Assembly (NCBI GenBank): GCA_018894105.1
Contig: CM032128.1
Coordinates: forward strand, 33,999,299 to 34,063,298
Source of the DNA: Jacaranda mimosifolia
Lineage: Eukaryota; Streptophyta; Magnoliopsida; Lamiales; Bignoniaceae
Length of the DNA stretch: 64,000 nt
Direction of reading: 5' to 3'
The first letter of the stretch is position 1. Every line of letters begins with the position of its first letter. Below are positions 22,957 to 33,915 of the stretch, piece by piece. The position numbers and the translations under genes were made by a program. The notes beneath the pieces were generated by a model. It did no database searches. It was given only the letters and a program-made list of their open reading frames with translations, and was not told where the DNA came from.

Positions 22957-24130
22957 ACCTATTCTATCAAGAATATGTAAACATCAGCGCTTCGCCAATT
23001 TCTGCATTCTCAAAAATGTAGGGCGCTCGATTGTGAGCCCAGAAAATGGAAGTTCTCCATCCAATTTGAAAGAAAAATCGCAAGAAAAAGGGTATGTTAT
23101 TTCCTTCCTGGTGAATAAATGTGGGTTATCTCCAGAAAAGGCCATTTCTGCTTCTAAAAGGGTGCATTTTGATAGCCCAGATAAACCAAATGCCGTTCTC
23201 AGTTTTCTTGATAAACGGGGGTTTAGCAAAACCCAAATTGCTGAGCTCGTGAGAGGACATCCGCAGGTTCTGGTATGCAATCCTAAGAAGTGTCTTTCTC
23301 CAAAGATTGAATTTTTGTTGCAGTTTACTGAGATGTCCGAAGCAGATGTTCTGAGAACATTTACAAGGTACCCTGATTTATTCGCAAGAAGATTGGAGCA
23401 CAGGATAATACCCATTGATTATCTGAAGGGTATAATTGGAGCTAGAAAAGTTGATACTCTTTTAAAAAGGGGATCCTGGGTTTTTAGTAATAATCTTTGG
23501 AATAGATTCATCCCAAATGTGGATTTCTTGAAGGAGGTTGGAGTGCCCAAACCGTGCATCCAGTTAGCATTATATAATTATCCGGAGATCTTTTCGCTAC
23601 AAAATTTAGAGTTGAGGGAAATTGTTGAGGAGGTGAAGCATATGGGTTTTGATCCGTCGAAATCAATGTTTGTATGCGCAATACATGCCCGCAGAGGGAA
23701 GGGAAGTAGAGCTACATGGGATCGATGCTATGAAGTTTATAGTAAATGGGGTTGGTCTAAGGATGACATCCTTATGGCATTCAGAAAGCATCCTAAATGT
23801 ATGTGTCTGTCCGAGAAGAAAATCTCGACAATCCTAGATTTCCTAGTTAACAAGATAGGGCGGGAGTCCAGATCGGTGGCAAGATATCCACAAACTCTCC
23901 TCTATAATATGGAGAAGAGAACAGTTCCTAGGTGCACCATTGTTCATCTCTTGTCCTTGAAAGGTTTAGTTAAGATAGATTGGAGCTTGAGTAGTGTCCT
24001 CAACCCAGCAGAGAAATATTTCCTGGAAATGTATGTGACAAGATATTCTGAGAAACTGCCCCAACTTCATGATATTTATCTATCAGGGAAGGCAGGCTTG
24101 TGGGATCTTACATCTGTTGAAGAAGGTTAG
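22946..24130 (+). CDS. mTERF family protein A3 (single exon, 394 aa)
   Basis: Same build as A1: basic N-terminus (MLLRPILSRICKHQRFANFC), then mTERF repeats including GFSKTQIAELVRGHPQVLV, EMSEADVLRTFTRYPDLF, GVPKPCIQLALYNYPEIF and GWSKDDILMAFRKHPKCM, ending LWDLTSVEEG. One codon is lost near residue 155 (IPIDYLKG where others have VYDYLKD), without a frame break. Its upstream ORF has lost the usual stop and overlaps the start codon (see 22873). It is closest to A6. A DUF255 tail fossil follows 73 nt after the stop. Confidence 0.92.
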   Translation: MLLRPILSRICKHQRFANFCILKNVGRSIVSPENGSSPSNLKEKSQEKGYVISFLVNKCGLSPEKAISASKRVHFDSPDKPNAVLSFLDKRGFSKTQIAELVRGHPQVLVCNPKKCLSPKIEFLLQFTEMSEADVLRTFTRYPDLFARRLEHRIIPIDYLKGIIGARKVDTLLKRGSWVFSNNLWNRFIPNVDFLKEVGVPKPCIQLALYNYPEIFSLQNLELREIVEEVKHMGFDPSKSMFVCAIHARRGKGSRATWDRCYEVYSKWGWSKDDILMAFRKHPKCMCLSEKKISTILDFLVNKIGRESRSVARYPQTLLYNMEKRTVPRCTIVHLLSLKGLVKIDWSLSSVLNPAEKYFLEMYVTRYSEKLPQLHDIYLSGKAGLWDLTSVEEG

Positions 24131-24203
24131 CTTCTACAGTTTTTTGTCTAATTTGGTGCTCTATCTTTTCTGTGTCTAGAATTCAGAAGTCCTTTGTCAT
24201 TTA

Positions 24204-24771
24204 TGGTCCTAGACATTTGTACTAATAAACAGTAAGCTCTCCTCACTTGGACTACTCAGTTTGCATTATAACGTTTTATGTCCTGAACACGTATGTGGCT
24301 GTGCCATTTGCAACTGAATACAAGTGATTCAATTGACCTTTCTGGTGTAAAAGGAAATTGAATTCTAGTAGGACAATGATGAGAAGATTGCTCTCACGGC
24401 CAAAAACAATTTTGCGGCCGACAAGGTTCTGAGGATTTCACATGTAGTCCTGCAGTCCATGATCCAAATTCCCTTGAATATCTGGTCTCAAAGCGACTTC
24501 CTAGCTTAGTGCCTTAAGTCTGTTTTTAGGTTGGAGTGCAATAAGTTAGCTCTGATGTCGCAGACTCGTAGCTTTTTCTGTCTGGTGAAAGCCAGTTGGT
24601 TTCATGTTTTCTTGGATATGCTTACTGCAAGTTGATTGGGAAGAATATGCCTGATCATGTCTTGTTTGACAGTTCATCTGTAGGTTTGAAAAAAAGCAGC
24701 TTTTCTGGAGAATCTTGAACTATCTTGAACTCATACTTGAGAGTTTGTTGTTATCTATAATTTGCTGTTAG
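24204..24771 (+). pseudogene. DUF255 gene tail fossil after A3
   Basis: Matches exon 11 end (GGTCCTAGACATTTGTACTA), last intron, exon 12 (AAGTGATTCAATTGACC; GCTCTCACGGCCAAAAACAA; TTTTGCGGCCGACAAGG; CTCAAAGCGACTTCC) and 3'UTR to TTTGCTGTTAG. Very similar to the fossil after A1. Confidence 0.85.
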
Positions 24772-25398
24772 TTGACAGATCAAATAATCAGGTTTTCGGC
24801 ATTGATACTTCTATTCTAGCCAGACCGAGAGATTTACATCAAAAATTGTTTTCCCAATTGATGCCAAGCCCTTTCAAGTTTGATGTACTATGTTTCTTTC
24901 AAATGATTGCTCTACTAATAATTTACTGTATTTGGTATTTATGATAACATAGCAAAATGTTATGCACTAGAATTGTTGAAGAATTAACATGTTTTTTGTT
25001 TGCCATTTCAAGATTGGATTGAACCTACCACACAAGGTTTAGGTTGAATCAATGTGGTGAGGTTTGTGATGATTCGATTGTTAAAGCGTTTTGGTTAACA
25101 CAAGGAAAAATTTTCAACGTTCAAATTAGTGAATGGTTGGAAAATCAAAGAATAGAATAATTTTTAATAATTATGAGATAAAATTATGTGTAAATAGACG
25201 AATGAGCAATTTATAATATGCTGATTGTTGATTGACGTATTTTCATAAAATCTGAATGATAGGTGCTATCTTTAAGGGTTCCCCCCCCCCCCCCCCCCAC
25301 ACACACACCAAGGCTAGGATTGGCTGTAAATTGTGTTAAATTGGATTTAAGATCAACCCATATAAAAGGAGCATGACTATAAATTTTGATTGTTTCTT
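24772..25398. other. Array spacer A3-A4
   Basis: Non-coding; matches spacer text at 10430-10900 and 34400-35530. Carries an 18-base C run at 25281-25298 followed by an AC repeat, a likely site of assembly or sequencing error. Confidence 0.7.
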
Positions 25399-26522
25399 AT
25401 GTAGGACCCTCGCTTGTGAGCCCAGAAAATGGAAGCTCTCCATCCCATTTGAAAGAAAAAGAAAAATCGCAAGAAAAAGGGTATGTTATTTCCTACCTGG
25501 TGAATTCATGTGGGCTATCTCCAGAAAAGGCTATTTCTACTTCTAGAAAGGTGCATTTTTATGGCCCAGATAAACCAAATGCTGTTCTCAATTTTCTTGA
25601 TAAACGGGGGTTTAGCAAAACCCAAATTGCTGAGCTCGTGAGAAGACATCCGAAAGTTCTGGTATGCAATCCTAAGAAGTCTCTTTCTCCAAAGATTGAA
25701 TTTTTGTTGCAGTTTACGGAGATGCCTGAAACAGATATTCTCAGAATGTTTACCGGGTACTCTGATTTATTCACAAGAAGCTTGGGGCACAGGATACTAC
25801 CCGTTTATGATTACCTGAAGGATATGATTGGAGCTAGAAAAGTTGAGACTCTTTTAAGACGGGGATCCTGGGTTTTTGGTAATAATCTTAAGAGTAGACT
25901 AATCCCAAATGTGGATTTATTGAAGGAGCTTGGAGTTCCTAAACGGTGCATCCAGTTAGCATTGTATAACTATCCGGAGATCTTTTCGCTACAAAATTTA
26001 GAGTTGAGGGAAATTGCTGAGGAGGTGAAGCAAATGGGTTTTGATCCGTCGAAATCAATGTTTGTATGCGCAATAAATGCCCGCACAAGGAAGGGAATGA
26101 GGGCTACATGGGATCACTGCTATGAAGTTTATAGTAAATGGGGTTGGTCCAAGGATGACATACACATGGCATTTAGAAAGAATCCTAGTTGTATGCTTCT
26201 GTCCGAGAAGAAAATCTCATCAACCCTTGATTTCCTAGTTAAAAATTTAGGGCGGGAGTCCAGATCGGTGGCAAGATATCCACAAACTCTCGTCTATAAT
26301 ATGGAGAAGAGAATAGTTCCTAGGTGCTCCATTGTTCACCTCTTGTCCTTGAAGGGTTTAGTTAAGAAAGATTGGAGCTTTAGTAGCGTCCTCAACCCTG
26401 CAGAGAAATATTTCCTGGACAGGTATGTGATAAGATATGTTGAGAAACTACCCGAACTTTATGATATTTATCTGTCAAGGAAGGCAGGGTTGTGGGATCT
26501 TAAATCTGTTGAAGAAGGTTAG
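25399..26522 (+). pseudogene. mTERF copy A4, 5'-truncated (374 codons remain)
   Basis: Homology to the family starts at VGPSLVSPENG, residue 26 of the intact copies, and stays open to the normal end (LWDLKSVEEG). The first 25 codons, which carry the start and the targeting signal, are replaced by spacer sequence. No ATG lies in frame upstream; the open frame begins only at a TTG (25386). The junction TTTGATTGTTTCTTATGTAG looks like a 3' splice site, so an unseen upstream exon could in principle supply a start. All mTERF repeats are otherwise intact, suggesting recent loss or retained function by another route. Confidence 0.8.
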
Positions 26523-26535
26523 CTTCATGGCCCAA

Positions 26536-27007
26536 ACACTTTGTGTGGTTATGTGGTTGCAACTGAATACAGATGACCACGTTGACCTTTCTGATGTAGG
26601 AGGAAATTGGATTCTTGGAGGAACATAATGAGAAGATTGCTATCATGGCTAAAACAATTTTGCTGCTGAGGATTTCACATGTAATCTTCCAAACCATGAT
26701 CCAAATTTCCTTGAAGCTCTGCTATCAAATTGACTTCCTAGCTAAGTCAGTATGGTTGGTGGGAGTACAGTAAGCTAGCTCTTGGATGTCGTGGCGTTCT
26801 CACTCTGGCGAGAGCCGGTTTGACTTCCTTCCTAGTTTCTTGTATATGCTTACTGTAACTTGATTAGGAAGAATATGCTGATCATGTCTTTTTTGGCAGT
26901 TTTATCTATAGGTTTTGAAAAAATGAAGCTTTTCTGGAGGAATCTTGAACTCAGATTTGAGTGTTTGTTTCCTCTTTTGGCCACTTTGATCTTTAATTTG
27001 CTGTTAG
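26536..27007 (+). pseudogene. DUF255 gene tail fossil after A4
   Basis: Here the exon 11 end and most of the intron are deleted, so exon-12-like text (ACAGATGACCACGTTGACC; GGAAATTGGATTCTTGGAGG; GCTATCATGGCTAAAACAAT) starts close to the mTERF stop. 3'UTR blocks follow to TTTGCTGTTAG. Confidence 0.8.
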
Positions 27008-27350
27008 TTGACTGATGAAAAAATCAAGGGGTTCGGTTTTGATAATTCTATTCTAGCCACACAGATAGCTTTTAATTCAGAAACTGTTTTTCCACTTGAT
27101 GCCAACCCCTTTCAAGTTTGATCTACCACGTCTGTCTACTAATAATTTACTGTATTTGATTATGTACTAAAGCTGTAAGTATTATACAGCCTACCAAGAT
27201 TCTATGCACTATAAATTTTTGAGAATCAACATGTTCTATGTTAGCTGTTCAAGATGGGATTGAACCTACTAGGAAGGTTTCGGTTGAATTAATATGGTGA
27301 GGTTGTGGCAGTCTAAATTTATCAAATGATTATTCATGGAATAAAATTTT

Positions 27351-27813
27351 GGCAATGTTTGGTTATGTTTTTTTCGTATGATTTTAGTATGTGTTTTGGG
27401 ATAATTAATGTTGAAAGTGATATTGGAGAATGTGAAAGTTGTATTGGGGAATGTAATAGATTTTTGGTTATGTTTTGGAGAATAGTTAAAAATTAGTTTT
27501 GGTTTATTTATTTATATTTTGGGGGAGACATTCTTTATTGTAGTAGTCAAAATCAATGTTTTTTAGGTTTTTGAAAGTAAAAGTGAAATTGAGTGATTTT
27601 TTTATTATTAGAATGATAAAAATATATATATGATGTGTCTATATAATATATGTACTTATATATTGAAAACTGGAGAAGTTTTGGGCTTAATAAATGTTAG
27701 AAGAGGGTATTTTGGGAAAATTCTTTTGAGTGTTTTGGAGGGAAAATGAAGACATATTTGGTTGTATTTTCTCCAAATAATTTTATTATAGAAAAACATA
27801 ACCAAACATTCCC
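27351..27813. mobile_element. MITE-like element in A4-A5 spacer
   Basis: Ends GGCAATGTTTGGTTATGTTT and, inverted, GGGAATGTTTGGTTATGTTT. TTT flanks both sides. The A1-A2 spacer near 14670 runs through without it, giving an approximate empty site. Non-coding. Confidence 0.75.
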
Positions 27814-28021
27814 TTTCTTTTTTTTTAACTGTAATAATTAAAAGTGATACTTATAATAATGATATACATAAAAGGGATGCATAGCCTAATATCATCATAT
27901 TTACATGTATTATTAGACGCACTTGAATTGAAGAGCGAGTACCAATATTGTGGATTCATGTATTTTTGTTAGTAATTGCCAAAGTGGTATGGATATTTCT
28001 AACGATCAAATTAGTGAATAG

Positions 28022-28220
28022 CTTTTTTTTTTTTTTTTGTTGAGAGAGAATATTACAAATTATGAATTTATCATTTTATCAACAAATCAATATTGTTTCT
28101 ATTCTTAAATCAAACAAGCAAAGTATAAACTGCCAACAATGCACATAAAGTGCATACAACGCGTTCACTTGGGGTCGAATACAAGATTTTTCGAAAACTG
28201 ATGTCACTCGAATTATAAAC
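28022..28220 (-). mobile_element. SINE-like retroposon, minus orientation
   Basis: Starts with a run of about 16 T (a poly(A) tail on the - strand). On the - strand the body contains GTATTCGACCCCAAG, similar to a tRNA B box, and CTTTATGTGCATTG. The same body with a poly(A) tail occurs on the + strand at 35620-35761. The paralogous A1 spacer lacks it. Confidence 0.6.
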
Positions 28221-29066
28221 ACTGGCCAATTTATAGTTATATGCCAAATGACTGTTGATGTATTATTAATATATTTGAATTTGAATTATATGCAGATAAG
28301 TACTATTTTAAGTTAAAGGCTAGGAATGGTCGCAAATTGTGTGAAATTAACTTGAGCCTAATCAATTTATATAAAAAGCGCAGAATCATGGAGAGTTTGA
28401 TTATTTTATCTATGTATTGAGGATGAAAACAGTGGGATCACAAAATGTTTGGTCATTTTATTTAAGTATGAAGATAAATAGATTTTTTTCATTAATTTTC
28501 CATATTAAAATTCAATATAAATAACAAAAAATGAGTGGAAATAGATAATTACAAGTAGCGTGATAAGGTGGATTAAAATTCACGGACTCGATCCAACCTA
28601 ATCCACACAATTATGGGTTGTGATGGGACTTTAAATTTTATAATAATTCCAAATAAATTGGATTTAGATGAGTTTTATTTAGTTTTGATTTAAAAATAAA
28701 TTTAAATAGGTGCAAGCTCCAAAATGAATTCTATAAAAAAAGATTTATTTTATTTTATTTTGAACCAAATTAAATTCAATTTAGCTTAGTGTCAGATAAA
28801 AAATTAATCTAACCTACTTTTTAACTAAATTTATTTTAAATTCAATCTACATCAACCCGAATCAAATCCAAACAAATACACTTATTTATCATTTTTAAAT
28901 ACGAGACTAAAATCATAAGGCACTAGTTATTACAAATGAATAAATGAGTTCTACTTTTTTCTGAAAACCTTCTTTCTTAATTTTAAAATCGAATTCCATT
29001 TTTAATTTAATAAACCTTTTGTTTTTCAAATTCCCCAACTTTACCTTTTCTAATTTCTTCCCTCTG

Positions 29067-29087
29067 CCCTAAATCTAGGGTTTTTAA
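29067..29087 (+). promoter_or_regulatory. Telo-box-like motif upstream of A5
   Basis: CCCTAAATCTAGGGTTTTTA, about 100 nt before the A5 start. Same block as before A1 and A7. Confidence 0.45.
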
Positions 29088-29118
29088 TTGAGCCACCTTG
29101 CTATATCAACCGTCTGTG

Positions 29119-29142
29119 ATGACAACAGCGGTGAAGCTTTAA
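29119..29142 (+). promoter_or_regulatory. Upstream ORF of A5 (7 codons)
   Basis: Encodes MTTAVKL and ends 48 nt before the main ATG. Confidence 0.6.
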
Positions 29143-29190
29143 ACTCAGAAGATAATTCTTCCAATTGTTCATCCACACCGCGAGGCTCAA

Positions 29191-30351
29191 ATGCTGCTTA
29201 GACCTATTCTATCAAGAATACATAAAAATCAACGCTTCGCCAATTTCTGCATCCTAAAAAATGTAGGGCCGTCGCTTGTGAGCCCAGAAAATGGAAGTTC
29301 TCCATCCACTTTGAAAGAAAAATCGCAAGAAAAAGGGTATGTTATTTCCTTCCTGGTGAATTCATGTGGGTTATCTCAAGAGAAGGCTGTTTCTGCTTCT
29401 AAAAGGGTGCATTTTGATAGCCCAGATAAACCAAATGCCGTTCTCAGTTTTCTTGATAAACGGGGGTTTAGCAAAACCCAAATTGCTGAGCTCGTGAGAG
29501 GACATCCGCCGGTTCTGATATCCCAACCAGAGAAGTCCCTGTTGCCAAAGATTGAATTTTTCTTGCAGTCTACTCAGATTTCTGAAAGGGATGTTCTTAG
29601 AATGGTTTCAAGGTACCCTAATTTATTGACTAGAAATTTGGAGCACACGATAGCACCCCTATATGATTACCTGAAGGATATAATTGGAGCTAGAAAAGTT
29701 GAGACTCTTTTAAAACGAGGATCCTGGATTTTTAATCATAATCTTGAGAAAAGGCTTATCCCAAATGTGGATTTCTTGAAGGAGCTTGGAGTGCCCCAAC
29801 ATTGTATCCGGTTAGCATTGTTTCACTTTCCAGAAATCTTCTGGCCGCAGGATGTTGAGTTCAGGCAAGTTGTTGAGGAGGTGAAGCAAATGGGCTTTGA
29901 TCCGTTGAAATCGATTTTTGTATTTGCCATACATGCCCGCTCAGGGAGGGCCAATATAGCGTTATGGGATCGATGCTATGAAGTTTATAGTAAATGGGGT
30001 TGGTCGAAAGAGGACATTCATATGGCATTTAGAAAGCATCCTAATTGTATGCTTTTGTCTGAAAGGAAAATCTCAACAACCCTTGATTTCCTAGTTAACA
30101 AATTAGGTCGGGAGTCCAGATCGGTGGCTGGATGCCCACAAATTCTCTTCTATAATATGGAGAAGAGAATAGTTCCTAGGTGCTCCGTTGTTCATCTCTT
30201 GTCTTTGAAGGGTTTAGTAGAGAAAGATTGGAGCTTGAGTAGTGTCCTTGGCCCTGCAGAGAAAGATTTCCTGGACAAATATGTGACGAGATATACTGAG
30301 AAACTGCCCCAACTCTATGATATTTATCTATCAAGGAAAGAAGGGTTGTGA
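29191..30351 (+). CDS. mTERF family protein A5 (single exon, 386 aa)
   Basis: Shares the basic MLLRPILSRI N-terminus and the mTERF repeats, but its middle is a distinct sub-type shared with A2 and partly A8: GVPQHCIRLALFHFPEIF, QDVEFRQVVEEVKQMGFDPLKSIFVFAIHA (read in two blocks). It ends at SRKEGL, 8 residues shorter than A6, because a one-base deletion after GGGTTGTG creates TGA; the loss lies beyond the last repeat and may be harmless. A DUF255 fossil follows. Confidence 0.92.
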   Translation: MLLRPILSRIHKNQRFANFCILKNVGPSLVSPENGSSPSTLKEKSQEKGYVISFLVNSCGLSQEKAVSASKRVHFDSPDKPNAVLSFLDKRGFSKTQIAELVRGHPPVLISQPEKSLLPKIEFFLQSTQISERDVLRMVSRYPNLLTRNLEHTIAPLYDYLKDIIGARKVETLLKRGSWIFNHNLEKRLIPNVDFLKELGVPQHCIRLALFHFPEIFWPQDVEFRQVVEEVKQMGFDPLKSIFVFAIHARSGRANIALWDRCYEVYSKWGWSKEDIHMAFRKHPNCMLLSERKISTTLDFLVNKLGRESRSVAGCPQILFYNMEKRIVPRCSVVHLLSLKGLVEKDWSLSSVLGPAEKDFLDKYVTRYTEKLPQLYDIYLSRKEGL

Positions 30352-30460
30352 ATCTTAAATCTGCTGAAGAAGTTTAGCGCCTACAATTTTATTTCTAATT
30401 CGGTGTTCTATCTTTTCCATCTCTAGTATTCTGCAGTCGTCTGTCATGTGTGTTCTGTCT

Positions 30461-30986
30461 GCTCCTAAACACTTGCACTAATAAAACAGTAAGCACTCTG
30501 CAGATGAACTGCTCTATTTCATTCTTACATCGGTGTTGTAAACGCTTGTCTTGCTGTGCCATTGTGGACAGGTGATTCACTTTCGCTACTGTCCTGATGT
30601 AAAAGGAGACTGGATTCTGGCAGGAAAACAATGAATGTTGCCCTCATGGCTGAAAACAATTTTGCATCTGACAAGGTTGTGGCTGTCGTATGTTGGAAGT
30701 TCACATGTAGCTGTCCGCTTCATGATCCTAATTTTCTTGAAATTCTGCTCCGAAGTGACTTCCTAGCTGAAGTTGATATGTTGGAGTATAATAAGTTAGC
30801 TCTTGAATCTCGTAGCATACTCAGTTACTGTGGACAGAATCAGTTGCCTTGGAATTGTGGTTTCTTGTATATGCTTACTGTACCTAGCTTAGGAAGCATA
30901 GGTTTGAAAATGCAGCATAAGGAATCGAACTCAGATTTGACAGTTTGTTTCCTCTTTATTGGTCTCTTTGACATCCAATTTGCAGT
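30461..30986 (+). pseudogene. DUF255 gene tail fossil after A5
   Basis: Contains CTCCTAAACACTTGCACTAA, a donor-like AAACAGTAAGCACTC, ACAGGTGATTCACTTTCGCT and CTCATGGCTGAAAACAATTT. TTTTGCATCTGACAAGGTTG and TTCATGATCCTAATTTTCTT lead into a 3'UTR ending TTTGCAGTTAG. A 130-codon open frame across it (30631-31023) starts like exon 12 (NVALMAENNF) but ends in UTR text, so it is not taken as a gene. Confidence 0.85.
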
Positions 30987-32471
30987 TAGTAGGGAGATTG
31001 AAAAGTGGAGGATTCAGTGTTGATTTTCGCACATTCGCCATGGACTGAGGGCTTATCTTCAGAAACTATCTTTTTAGTTGATGCCAGCCCTTTGCAGTTT
31101 GATCTACTACCTGTGTTTCAAAATGATTGCTGGTGCCAACCTCTACTGGTAATTTACTGTATTTGATTATGTAATTGAGTTATAAGTATTAAATAACATA
31201 ACAAAATTAGGATTTGAAGATTATGTGCACTAGAAATGTTGAAGACTGATCATTTTTTATATTGGCTATTCCAAGAAATATTGGAGTGGATTGAACCTAT
31301 TATTGTTGATGAAGTTCCTCCTGATATACTTACTTTAAGTATCATTTTCATGTTCTTAACTGAAAATTTGATGAGCCCTTGGGCCTTGTGATTCGAATTA
31401 ATGAGGCTAAAGTCCTAACAAGTTCCTTAGGTTAATTGGGTGGGTTGGTCAATGACAAAAATCCTTTCATTCTTAAGTTCATAGCATTAAAGGAGTTATG
31501 TGGTAAGATGGTTGGATGACGATGAACAAGAAAGGTGGGCAGGTAATTGCCAGAGATGGTTATGGGTTTAGCAAGAAAGTGGACAGTTGTGGTCTTACTT
31601 GTTTGAGTAATTACTGAGATACTTGGGTCTTATTTGATTGCAAATTGGAGTATTTTGCCAAAATATTTTGGCCTTGGGATTTCAAGTAAAATGTTTCACT
31701 GAAAAAGCCTTCAACTCTTAAGTGTAAGAAAAAGTAGATTATCAAAATAAAAATGAAAATTATTGAAAAAAATTGAAAATTCGTAAAATTATCTAACATG
31801 AATAAACATCTACAATATTGCTTCATTTTGACGGTTAATATTTCATTGGTGTGCTTCTAATTTTTTAAGTATTCATTTAAATAGTCTCAAATATTCTCGA
31901 ATTGAATCAAACCAATCTACCTATATATAATGGGACAAGTATGAAGAAATTGGCAATACTTTTTTATTTTTTGAGTTGTTCTCAAGATTCTTGGTTTGTA
32001 TCTGAACCCATTGAAAAAATAAGATAACTTCTTATGGACTTGTTGAAAATTATTCGAATTTAGTTTACAGCCTATAAAAAGTAGAAGACGCTTTGGTAAG
32101 ATCTTTATAAATAGAAAAAGATTGTAATCTATTTGACAATAATTGAGTTATATTACTTTTTCGGAATCAAATCAATTTTTTTTCATATTTAAAGACATGA
32201 ACTAAATATTTAATCATTATATATATATATATATGCGAGGTAAAAGAATCTTCTAATAATCTACCCATATCATAATTCAGTACATGATTTGATGAATATT
32301 GATAATAATGAGGCAAAAATCTAAAGGCAGTAAATAAGGATATAAATTATCGAATGGTTAATTAATTTAATAAAATTATTTTTATACATATATATAAAAT
32401 TTGAATTTTTAAAATTTAAAATTTGATTAATTCTTAATACTCTTTAATATATATGTGTGCACGCATATAAT

Positions 32472-32505
<34 letters not shown>

Positions 32506-32520
32506 TAATTTCTTCCCTCC
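30987..32520. other. Array spacer A5-A6
   Basis: Non-coding, AT-rich; aligns with the A2-A3 spacer and carries the empty site for that spacer's MITE near 31470. Contains TA microsatellites at about 32218-32234 and 32478-32508. Confidence 0.7.
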
Positions 32521-32574
32521 GCCAGTCTGCCCCAAAGTCTAGGGTTTTTAACTACATCAGCGCCTGCAGAGTGA

Positions 32575-32598
32575 ATGGCCATATCGCTGAAGCTTTAG
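32575..32598 (+). promoter_or_regulatory. Upstream ORF of A6 (7 codons)
   Basis: Encodes MAISLKL and ends 49 nt before the main ATG. The length and the ending match the other A copies, although the middle residues differ. A TCTAGGGTTTTTAA block lies just upstream. Confidence 0.55.
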
Positions 32599-32647
32599 CA
32601 CCAGAAATTCTTCCCATTCTTCATCTCCACCGTGAGAGCCGACCCAA

Positions 32648-33832
32648 ATGCTGCTTAGACCTATTCTATCAAGAATATGTAAACACCAGCGCTTCGCCAA
32701 TTTCTGTATTCTCAAAAATGTAGGGCCCTCGATTGTAAGCCTAGAAAATGGAAGTTCTCCATCCACTTTGGAAGAAAAATCTCAAGAAAAAGGGCGTGTT
32801 ATTTCCTACCTGGTGAATTCATGTGGGTTATCTCCAGAAAAGGCTATTTCTGCTTCTAGAAAGGTGCATTTTGATAGCCCAGATAAACCAAATGCTGTTC
32901 TCGATTTTCTTGAAAAACGGGGGTTTAGCAAAACCCAAATTGCTGATCTCGTGAGAAGACATTCGCAGGTTCTGGTATGCAATCCTAAGAAGTCCCTTTC
33001 TCCAAAGATTGAATTTTTGTTGCAGCTAACTGAGATGTCTGAAACAGATGTTCTGAGAACGTTTACAAGGTATCCTGATTTATTCACAAGAAGATTGGAG
33101 CACAGGATAGTACCCGTTTATGATTACCTGAAGGATTTAATTGGAGCTACAAAAGTTGATGCTCTTTTAAAACGAGGATCCTGGGTTTTTAGTAGTAATC
33201 TTGGGAATAGATTTATCCCAAATGTGGATTTCTTGAAGGAGGTTGGAGTGCCCAAACCGTGCATCCAGTTAGCATTATATAACTATCCGGAGATCTTTTT
33301 GCTACAAAATTTAGAGTTCAGGGCAATTGTTGAGGAAGTGAAGCAAATGGGTTTTGATCCGTCGAAATCAATATCATGCGCAATACATGCCCGGGGAGGG
33401 AAGGGAAGTAGAGCTACATGGGATCGATGCTATGAAGTTTATAGTAAATGGGGTTGGTCCAAGGATGACATCCTTATGGCATTAAGAAAGCATCCTAATT
33501 GTATGCTTCTGTCCGAGAAGAAAATCTCGACAACCCTTGATTTCCTGGTTAACAGGATAGGGCGGGAGTCCAGATCGGTGGCAAGAAATCCACAAGTTCT
33601 CTTTTTTAATATGGAGAAGAGAATAGTTCCTAGGTGCTCCATTGTTCATCTCTTGTCCTTGAAGGGTTTGGTTAAGAAAGATTGGAGCTTGAGTAGTGTC
33701 CTCAACCCTGCAGAGAAATATTTCCTGGACAAGTATGTGACAAGATATATTGAGAAAATGCCCCAACTTTATGATGTTTATCTATCAAGGAAAGCAGGGC
33801 TGTGGAATCTTAAATCTGGTGAAGAAGTTTAG
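32648..33832 (+). CDS. mTERF family protein A6 (single exon, 394 aa)
   Basis: Intact frame with the usual basic N-terminus and mTERF repeats (GFSKTQIADLVRRHSQVLV, EMSETDVLRTFTRYPDLF, GVPKPCIQLALYNYPEIF, GWSKDDILMALRKHPNCM), ending LWNLKSGEEV. Closest to A3 in the middle. It lacks two residues after PSKS compared with A3 (an in-frame 6-base deletion near 33371). The two-proline spacing of the repeats is kept. A DUF255 fossil follows 83 nt after the stop. Confidence 0.92.
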   Translation: MLLRPILSRICKHQRFANFCILKNVGPSIVSLENGSSPSTLEEKSQEKGRVISYLVNSCGLSPEKAISASRKVHFDSPDKPNAVLDFLEKRGFSKTQIADLVRRHSQVLVCNPKKSLSPKIEFLLQLTEMSETDVLRTFTRYPDLFTRRLEHRIVPVYDYLKDLIGATKVDALLKRGSWVFSSNLGNRFIPNVDFLKEVGVPKPCIQLALYNYPEIFLLQNLEFRAIVEEVKQMGFDPSKSISCAIHARGGKGSRATWDRCYEVYSKWGWSKDDILMALRKHPNCMLLSEKKISTTLDFLVNRIGRESRSVARNPQVLFFNMEKRIVPRCSIVHLLSLKGLVKKDWSLSSVLNPAEKYFLDKYVTRYIEKMPQLYDVYLSRKAGLWNLKSGEEV

Positions 33833-33915
33833 CTCCTACAGTTTTATGTCTAATTCGGTGCCCTGTCTTTTCCATGTCTAGTATTCTGGAGTTCTTAATC
33901 ATGTATATGCATTGT

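Larger units (their letters stand above)
27008..29066. other. Array spacer A4-A5
   Basis: Non-coding; aligns with the A1-A2 spacer. The extra length comes from the MITE at 27351 and the SINE-like insertion at 28022. Confidence 0.7.

Noticed and set aside
30631..31023. 130-codon open frame as a possible small gene
   Set aside because: It is exon 12 plus 3'UTR of the DUF255 fossil after A5 read in one frame by chance.
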